In this document: positions 59,785 to 64,000 of the stretch, in pieces
How the letters are laid out: every line of letters begins with the position of its first letter
How positions within the stretch are numbered: position 1 is the stretch's first letter
Assembly (NCBI RefSeq): GCF_037031225.1
Contig: NZ_JAYEZN010000001.1
Location: 2,418,001-2,482,000 of the forward strand
From: Halorientalis sp. LT38
Lineage (GTDB): Archaea; Halobacteriota; Halobacteria; Halobacteriales; Haloarculaceae
Reading direction: 5' to 3'
Length of the DNA: 64,000 nt
Made by a program: the position numbers and the translations under genes
Notes under the pieces: generated by a model
What the model was told of the DNA's origin: nothing
Database searches by the model: none
Seen by the model: only the letters and a program-made list of their open reading frames with translations

Positions 59785-61589
59785 GCGACTTCGACGACGA
59801 CAGCCCGACCGAGGAGTTCGAGACGGAGGGGGCCGTCAACGACGACTGGGTCGACGAGATCGAACGGGAGACCGCCGGTGGCACGACCAGGGGGTCGGCC
59901 ACGGACGATACCGCCGCGGACGATACCGCTGCGGACGATACCGCTGCGGACGAGCCCTCGACAGCCCGGGCCGACCGCGGGGCCGCCCGGAGCGCAGACA
60001 CCGGCGACTCGGCCGGTCCACTGGACGGGATCGCGACCGGCGACGTGGCCGAGGACGTCGAACCCCTCGATCCCACGACGGTCACCCAGGTGTTCGACGT
60101 CCTCGACGGGGCGGTCGGCGACCGGGGCGGCGATCTCGGTCCGGACCAGGTCGACCAGGTCCTGTCGGTGTTAGAGCAGTCCATCGTGACGCCGACACCG
60201 GTCGACCCGACCGAGACCGAGCGGCTGCTCTCCGTCCTGGAGGACACTGTGGTGAATCCGGTCGAGCCGGCGGCCACGGAGGACGTCCTCTCGGTGCTTA
60301 ACACGGCCATCGTCGATCCGACGGGGTCGGCGGCGACGGAGACGACGGGGGTCCTCTCGGTGATCGAGTCGGCGATGGCGGACCCGACGGCGCCCGAGCA
60401 GGGGATCGAGGAGGCGTTCACGCTGTTCGACGCCGCCCTGGCGACGCTGACGGACCCGTCGAGCGACTCGGAGGAGGTGTTCTCGACGCTGGACTCGACG
60501 GTCACCAAGCTGTTCGACCCCTCGACCGACACGGACGAACTGGTCTCCTCGCTCGACGCGGCCGTCGCGGACCTGGCCGATCCGGCCAGCGACTCCAGCG
60601 ATCCGCTCTCGTCGGTCGACTCGGTCATGTCGCACCTGCTCGACCCCTCCGTCGACGAGGACGTGTTCTCGCCACCGGACATCGCAGACGTGGACCGGTC
60701 GTCGCTGCAAGACAAGGCGGGCGACATCGACGACTCGTTCCGGGTCGCCCGGATCGGCGCGGCCGCCCTCCAGCGGTCGTCGGGCTACTCCGTGCGGTCG
60801 GGGGTCCGGACCGGGCCGCGACTGGTCAGGGCAGCCGTCACGTCGGAGTCGATGGTCGACCTCGTCGAGGAGGTGCGGTCGATCACGCTGGGCGAACTGG
60901 ACCGAATGGGCATCGATACGGGCTTCGAGCCCGACGACGCGGACGTCGAGCGCGAGACGGACACGTTGCCGGCGGACCGCGATCGCCTCCGACGGAAGGG
61001 CGCGCGGCTGATGGAGGCGTCGGCCGACGTGGACTACGTCGAGGAGGTTCACCCGGCCTACGCGTCGATCCTCGACCAGGTGGCGCCCGACGAGGTGCGC
61101 ATCCTGCGGCTGCTGGCGACGGAGGGCCGCCAACCCTCCATCGACGTCCGCGACGTCGGCTTCGTCCCGCTGTCTTCGGAACTGATCGCGGCCGGGCTGA
61201 CGATGATCGGCGACGAGGCGGGCTGCCAGCACGGCGACCGGACCCACGCCTACCTGAACAACCTCAAGCGCCTGGGCCTGATCTGGTTCTCCGACGAACC
61301 GGTCGAGGACGTCAACGACTACCAGGTGTTGCAGGCCCAGCCCGAGGTCGACGAGGCCATCGAGGAGGCCCGCCGGGCGCGGATCATCCGCCGGAGCATC
61401 CACCTGACGCCCTTCGGCGTGGACTTTTGCCGGGAGGTGCTCCCCGTCGAGGTGGTCGTCGAGACGGCCGCCGGCGTCTACGAGACGCCCGTCACCCCGG
61501 ACGAGCGCGAGGCCGACCGGCCAGAGTTCCCGGAGGCCGAACCCCCGCCGGATGCCTTCGACCCGTCGAAACCGACCGAGAAGGACTGA
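59781..61589 (+). CDS. Multi-repeat protein with C-terminal Abi-alpha-like (DUF4393) domain
   Basis: A 602-residue protein. Residues 1-85 are acidic with TAADD tandem repeats. About 95-300 hold roughly eight degenerate repeats of about 27 residues (LSVLEDTVVNP, LSVLNTAIVDP, LSVIESAMADP, FTLFDAALATLTDP, FSTLDSTVTKLFDP). After a linker, 410-555 (HPAYASILDQVAPDEVRILRLLA, LNNLKRLGLIWF, LTPFGVDFCREVL) matches the DUF4393/Abi-alpha domain linked to abortive infection in bacteria. Domain identity is from memory of the family. It is coupled to the DUF445 membrane protein by an ATGA overlap. Confidence 0.75.
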   Translation: MSDFDDDSPTEEFETEGAVNDDWVDEIERETAGGTTRGSATDDTAADDTAADDTAADEPSTARADRGAARSADTGDSAGPLDGIATGDVAEDVEPLDPTTVTQVFDVLDGAVGDRGGDLGPDQVDQVLSVLEQSIVTPTPVDPTETERLLSVLEDTVVNPVEPAATEDVLSVLNTAIVDPTGSAATETTGVLSVIESAMADPTAPEQGIEEAFTLFDAALATLTDPSSDSEEVFSTLDSTVTKLFDPSTDTDELVSSLDAAVADLADPASDSSDPLSSVDSVMSHLLDPSVDEDVFSPPDIADVDRSSLQDKAGDIDDSFRVARIGAAALQRSSGYSVRSGVRTGPRLVRAAVTSESMVDLVEEVRSITLGELDRMGIDTGFEPDDADVERETDTLPADRDRLRRKGARLMEASADVDYVEEVHPAYASILDQVAPDEVRILRLLATEGRQPSIDVRDVGFVPLSSELIAAGLTMIGDEAGCQHGDRTHAYLNNLKRLGLIWFSDEPVEDVNDYQVLQAQPEVDEAIEEARRARIIRRSIHLTPFGVDFCREVLPVEVVVETAAGVYETPVTPDEREADRPEFPEAEPPPDAFDPSKPTEKD

Positions 61590-61608
61590 TTTCGGCGAAC
61601 AGCTGGCG

Positions 61609-61983
61609 TCAGGCCGTGGACGCGGTCCCGCGGAACCGTCGGCCGGCGGCGGTGATCATGTACCCCACGATCACCACGTCGACGGGGGCCATGAACAGCG
61701 CGTAGAACACCAGGAAGCTGTTCATGGGGGCAAAGAGGAGGAAGGGGAGGTAGAGAAAGCGCGCCACGAACAACACCATCGCGACCATCGACAGCGCGAG
61801 CGACTCCTCGACGGCGTACATCACCAGCAGCAGGTTCATCGGCGCCATCCAGATCAGCGGTACTAACAGCGCCCGCGTCTGGGTCGCCAGGAACCACAGT
61901 TCGACCCCGATCAAGGCGAGCGTCGGGACGAGCACTTTCAGGTCCACGTCCGGGAGCCGCCGCCCACGAGTTGCAGTCGCCAT
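61609..61983 (-). CDS. Small multi-pass membrane protein
   Basis: A 124-residue protein with four hydrophobic stretches (VLVPTLALIGVELWFLA, LVPLIWMAPMNLLLVMYAV, LALSMVAMVLFVARFLYL, SFLVFYALFMAPVDVVIVGYMI), a positively charged N-terminus and an RR C-terminus, so both ends are probably cytoplasmic. No family is recognised. The start at 61983 is preferred over the one three codons upstream. It converges on the Abi-alpha-type gene and is divergent from the cofE region. Confidence 0.65.
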   Translation of the reverse strand: MATATRGRRLPDVDLKVLVPTLALIGVELWFLATQTRALLVPLIWMAPMNLLLVMYAVEESLALSMVAMVLFVARFLYLPFLLFAPMNSFLVFYALFMAPVDVVIVGYMITAAGRRFRGTASTA

Positions 61984-62061
61984 CTCGATCACCTACCTGA
62001 CTATCGGCCGCGTCGGCACTTGAATTGTTCGTTGAATAGTGATATAATAGCCCGCCACGAC

Positions 62062-62100
62062 AGCCGGTACTTTATATACTATACTTAAAAACTGCCGGCT
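62062..62100 (+). promoter_or_regulatory. Inverted repeat bracketing TATA boxes
   Basis: agccgg (62062-62067) and ccggct (62095-62100) flank tactttatatactatacttaaaaac. Two overlapping TATA-like elements lie inside (tttatata and acttaaaa). It may be an operator or a hairpin. Confidence 0.5.
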
Positions 62101-62108
62101 ATTCGGGA

Positions 62109-62153
62109 ATGATGGGATTCTGGTAGGTCGGCCGGACAGAGCCGGCCGTTTTT
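62109..62153 (+). ncRNA. Candidate short RNA or leader: 5-codon ORF followed by an intrinsic terminator
   Basis: ATGATGGGATTCTGGTAG encodes MMGFW. Three bases on, a perfect 7-bp stem (cggccgg/ccggccg, loop acagag) is followed by TTTTT. With the promoter at 62071-62090 the transcript would be about 50-60 nt. The function is unknown; leader peptide or sRNA. Confidence 0.4.
62129..62153 (+). terminator. Intrinsic-type terminator
   Basis: Stem 62129-62135 with 62142-62148, loop acagag, and a run of five T. Unlike the other hairpins in this window it has a downstream T-run. Confidence 0.6.
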
Positions 62154-62332
62154 CCGCGGTGCGATGGCAAGGGGGTGGCGGTGCCGTTGCCGCGGTCGGT
62201 GGGTGGACGCCTCGTGCGTGGTCGGTCGCGCGCGTGCCGCGGTCGGTGAGCGGGGCGGGGCGACGCGTCCGCGATGGTGGCCGACCTTGCTCGTAGCGGG
62301 TGCCTTTTTGTGACCCACCCCCCAGTGGGGGT

Positions 62333-63091
62333 ATGGAAGTGATCGCGGTCCCGGGGCTGCCCGAGATCCGGCCGGGCGACGACCTGGCCGCCCTCGTCGC
62401 GGACCGGATCGACCTCCGCCCGGACGACGTGGTGGTGGTCGCCAGCACGGTCGTCTCGAAGGCGGCGGGTCGGACGGCGTCGCTGTCGGACTTCGAGCCG
62501 GGCGAGCGCGCCCGCGAGATCGCCGACCGCATCACGGCCCTGACCGGCGAGGCGAAGGACCCGCGGTTCGCCCAGGCGGTCATCGAGGAGAGCGAGGCCC
62601 TGGTGCTCGATGCCCCGTTCCTCCTCGCGAAGACCCGCTTCGGCCACGTCACCGTCAACGCGGGCATCGACCGCTCGAACGTGCCCGAGGCAGACCTGCT
62701 CTTGCTCCCGGAGGACCCGGGCGCCAGCGCGCAGGCGCTCCACGAAGCCCTCGACGTCCCGGTGATCGTCTCGGACACGTCCGGACGGCCATTCCGGCAC
62801 GGCCAGCGCGGCGTCGCCGTCGGCTGGGCCGGGATGCCCGCCAGCCGCGACTGGCGGGGCGAGGCCGACCGCGATGGCCGAGAACTGGGCGTCACGGTGC
62901 AGGCGGTCGTCGACGAACTCGCGGCGGCGAGCAATCTGGTCGCCGGCGAGGGCGGCGGCGGCACGCCCGTCACGGTGATCCGGGACTGGTCGTTCGGCGA
63001 CCACGCGGGCAGCGACGAACTGTTCCGGGACCGCGAGGCCGACCTGGTCCGGCAGGCACTGGAGGACTGGACGTACGAGGACGACTCATGA
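62333..63091 (+). CDS. cofE: Coenzyme F420:L-glutamate ligase
   Basis: A 252-residue CofE, which adds gamma-linked glutamates to F420-0 using GTP. It shows VIAVPGLPEIRPGDDLAAL, VVVVASTVVSKAAGRTASLSDF, TRFGHVTVNAGIDRSN, SDTSGRPFRHGQRGVAVGWAGM and the C-terminal WSFGDHAGSDELFR segment, as in archaeal CofE. The start at 62333 precedes IAVPGL. The stop overlaps the start of the mer-like gene (ATGA), so the two form an F420 operon. Confidence 0.94.
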   Translation: MEVIAVPGLPEIRPGDDLAALVADRIDLRPDDVVVVASTVVSKAAGRTASLSDFEPGERAREIADRITALTGEAKDPRFAQAVIEESEALVLDAPFLLAKTRFGHVTVNAGIDRSNVPEADLLLLPEDPGASAQALHEALDVPVIVSDTSGRPFRHGQRGVAVGWAGMPASRDWRGEADRDGRELGVTVQAVVDELAAASNLVAGEGGGGTPVTVIRDWSFGDHAGSDELFRDREADLVRQALEDWTYEDDS

Positions 63092-64000
63092 GAGGCATCG
63101 AACTCACCCCCGAGCATCCGATCGAACAGGTCACCGATCTCGCCGTCGCTGCGGAGCAGGTCGGCTTCGACACCGTCCTGGCGTCGTGTCACTACTTCAA
63201 CCGCGACCCCTACGTCGCGCTCTCCCGGATCGCCGACGCCACCGACGAGGTGGCGCTCGGTCCGGCAGCGGCGAACCCCTACGATACCCACCCGGTCGCA
63301 CTCGCCTCCCGGGTCGCCACGATCCAGGAGGTCAGCGACGGGCGAGCGGTGTTCGGGATCGGCCCGGGCGACCGCTCGACGCTGTCGGCGCTGGGCGTCG
63401 AGCGCGACAGCCCCCTCCGGAGAGTGCTGGAGACGTTCAAGACCGCACGGGACCTCTGGGCGGGCGAGTCCGTCGACGTCGACGGCACCTTCCGCGCGGC
63501 CGACGCCGACCTGGAGTACGAGGTCCCCGGCGAGATCCCGGTGTACGTCGGCGCGCAGGGTCCGCACATGATCCGGATGGCGGCGAAACACGCCGACGGC
63601 GTCCTCTACAACGGGTCGCACCCGCGCGACGTGGCGTGGGCCGCCGACCAGGTCGAGCAGGGGCTCGTCGACCGCCCTGACGAGCGGGGCCAGTTCGAGT
63701 TCGCCGTCTACGCGAGCGTCAGTATCGCCGAGGACGAAGCCGCCGCCCGCGAGGCCGCCCGGCCGCCGGTGGCGTTCATCGCCGGCGGCGCGGCCCCGCC
63801 GGTGCTCGACAGACACGATCTGGACCGCGAGCGGGCGGACGAGATCGGCGCGGCCATCGAGAACGGCTCGTTCTCGGAGGCGTTCGGGCTGGTGACCGAG
63901 GAGATGATCGACGCCTTCTGCATCGCCGGCACGCCCGCGAAGGTCGAGTCAGAGATCGAAGCCGTACTGGAGTACGCGGACGGGTTCGTCGTCGGTGCGC
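63088..64000 (+). CDS. mer: 5,10-methylenetetrahydromethanopterin reductase-like F420 enzyme (3' truncated)
   Basis: At least 304 residues of a luciferase-like, F420-dependent protein that runs off the window. Blocks match the Mer family: IELTPEHPIEQVTDLAVAAEQVGFDTVLAS, LGPAAANPYDTHPVALASRVATIQEVSDGRAVFGIGPGD, and VYVGAQGPHMIRMAAKHADGVLYNGSHP. Mer reduces methylene-H4MPT in methanogens; in haloarchaea the C1 carrier is a folate, so the exact reaction is uncertain. It starts inside the cofE stop codon (ATGA). Confidence 0.88.
   Translation, partial: MRGIELTPEHPIEQVTDLAVAAEQVGFDTVLASCHYFNRDPYVALSRIADATDEVALGPAAANPYDTHPVALASRVATIQEVSDGRAVFGIGPGDRSTLSALGVERDSPLRRVLETFKTARDLWAGESVDVDGTFRAADADLEYEVPGEIPVYVGAQGPHMIRMAAKHADGVLYNGSHPRDVAWAADQVEQGLVDRPDERGQFEFAVYASVSIAEDEAAAREAARPPVAFIAGGAAPPVLDRHDLDRERADEIGAAIENGSFSEAFGLVTEEMIDAFCIAGTPAKVESEIEAVLEYADGFVVGA

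Larger units (their letters stand above)
61984..62332. other. Intergenic region with a miniature transcription unit
   Basis: Contains, on the plus strand, a 6-bp inverted repeat around TATA-like boxes (62062-62100), a 5-codon ORF (62109-62126), an intrinsic-type terminator (62129-62153), two copies of gccgcggtcggtg (62189-62201 and 62236-62248) and a stem-loop cccccagtggggg directly before the cofE start. Confidence 0.55.

Noticed and set aside
62109-63091. Classical attenuation of cofE by the 5-codon leader and terminator
   Set aside because: cofE has a closer possible promoter (gcctttttgtga, about 25 bases before its ATG) and no alternative antiterminator pairing was found, so a separate short transcript is more likely.
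1-64000. CRISPR arrays, rRNA genes and full insertion sequences
   Set aside because: No evenly spaced direct repeats, no rRNA core sequences and no transposase were seen in the window.

Overview
The window is a GC-rich stretch of a haloarchaeal chromosome. Evidence: proteins are strongly acidic; TATA-like boxes sit about 25-35 nt before start codons (leaderless style); there is an archaeal type A RNase P RNA, a PAN proteasomal ATPase, L40e, Tsr3, F420-pathway genes and a tungsten-type aldehyde ferredoxin oxidoreductase. Several proteins belong to families known mainly from haloarchaea (Hvo_1808 surface proteins, small CPxCG zinc fingers, Bat-like HTH_10 regulators, DUF5806, DUF5786). A member of the Haloarculaceae is my guess; the sequence alone does not prove the genus.

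Layout. 1-7.9 kb: tail of a possible transfer ATPase, GNAT and UspA genes, an AAC(3)-type acetyltransferase, dihydroorotase, a lipoate ligase relative, an M23-like protein, a thioesterase and an isochorismatase-family hydrolase. 8.0-14.2 kb: two tandem Hvo_1808 lipoproteins, nicotinate phosphoribosyltransferase, an AMMECR1 protein, rnpB and a metzincin-like lipoprotein. 14.2-22.4 kb: a kinase-like ATPase, M29 aminopeptidase, methyltransferase, carbonic anhydrase, valS and gnd. 22.7-24.4 kb: a membrane-anchored 2Fe-2S ferredoxin, tRNA-Arg(CCG) and a low-GC insert bounded by an exact copy of the tRNA 3' end. 24.6-28.5 kb: secreted and membrane proteins. 28.6-42.4 kb: mostly housekeeping (truA, pepF, pan, hisH, UDG, L40e, tsr3) with a PAS kinase, a peroxiredoxin with a long tail and small acidic proteins. 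42.4-49.7 kb: serS, csp, three tandem paralogues of a small unknown family, a soluble chemotaxis transducer and a CPA-TrkA antiporter. 49.7-57.3 kb: F420-type oxidoreductase, AOR, regulators, a zinc finger, a NUDIX-eIF2B fusion and a phosphoesterase. 57.6-61.6 kb: a coiled-coil protein, then a DUF445 membrane protein translationally coupled to a repeat protein ending in an Abi-alpha-like (DUF4393) domain. 62.3-64 kb: cofE coupled to a mer-like reductase that runs off the window.

The most unusual signals are: (1) a roughly 0.95-kb integrase-less insert at tRNA-Arg with a PD-(D/E)XK-like protein and a 32-residue membrane peptide; (2) a family of composite palindromic elements downstream of genes, with related hairpin blocks flanked by duplicated gene ends at gnd and inside the dihydroorotase gene; (3) the DUF445/Abi-alpha pair; (4) the three-paralogue cluster beside a transducer with three C-terminal repeats; (5) a tiny promoter, 5-codon ORF and intrinsic terminator unit upstream of cofE. 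All functional statements are inferred from motifs recognised by eye; no search was run.
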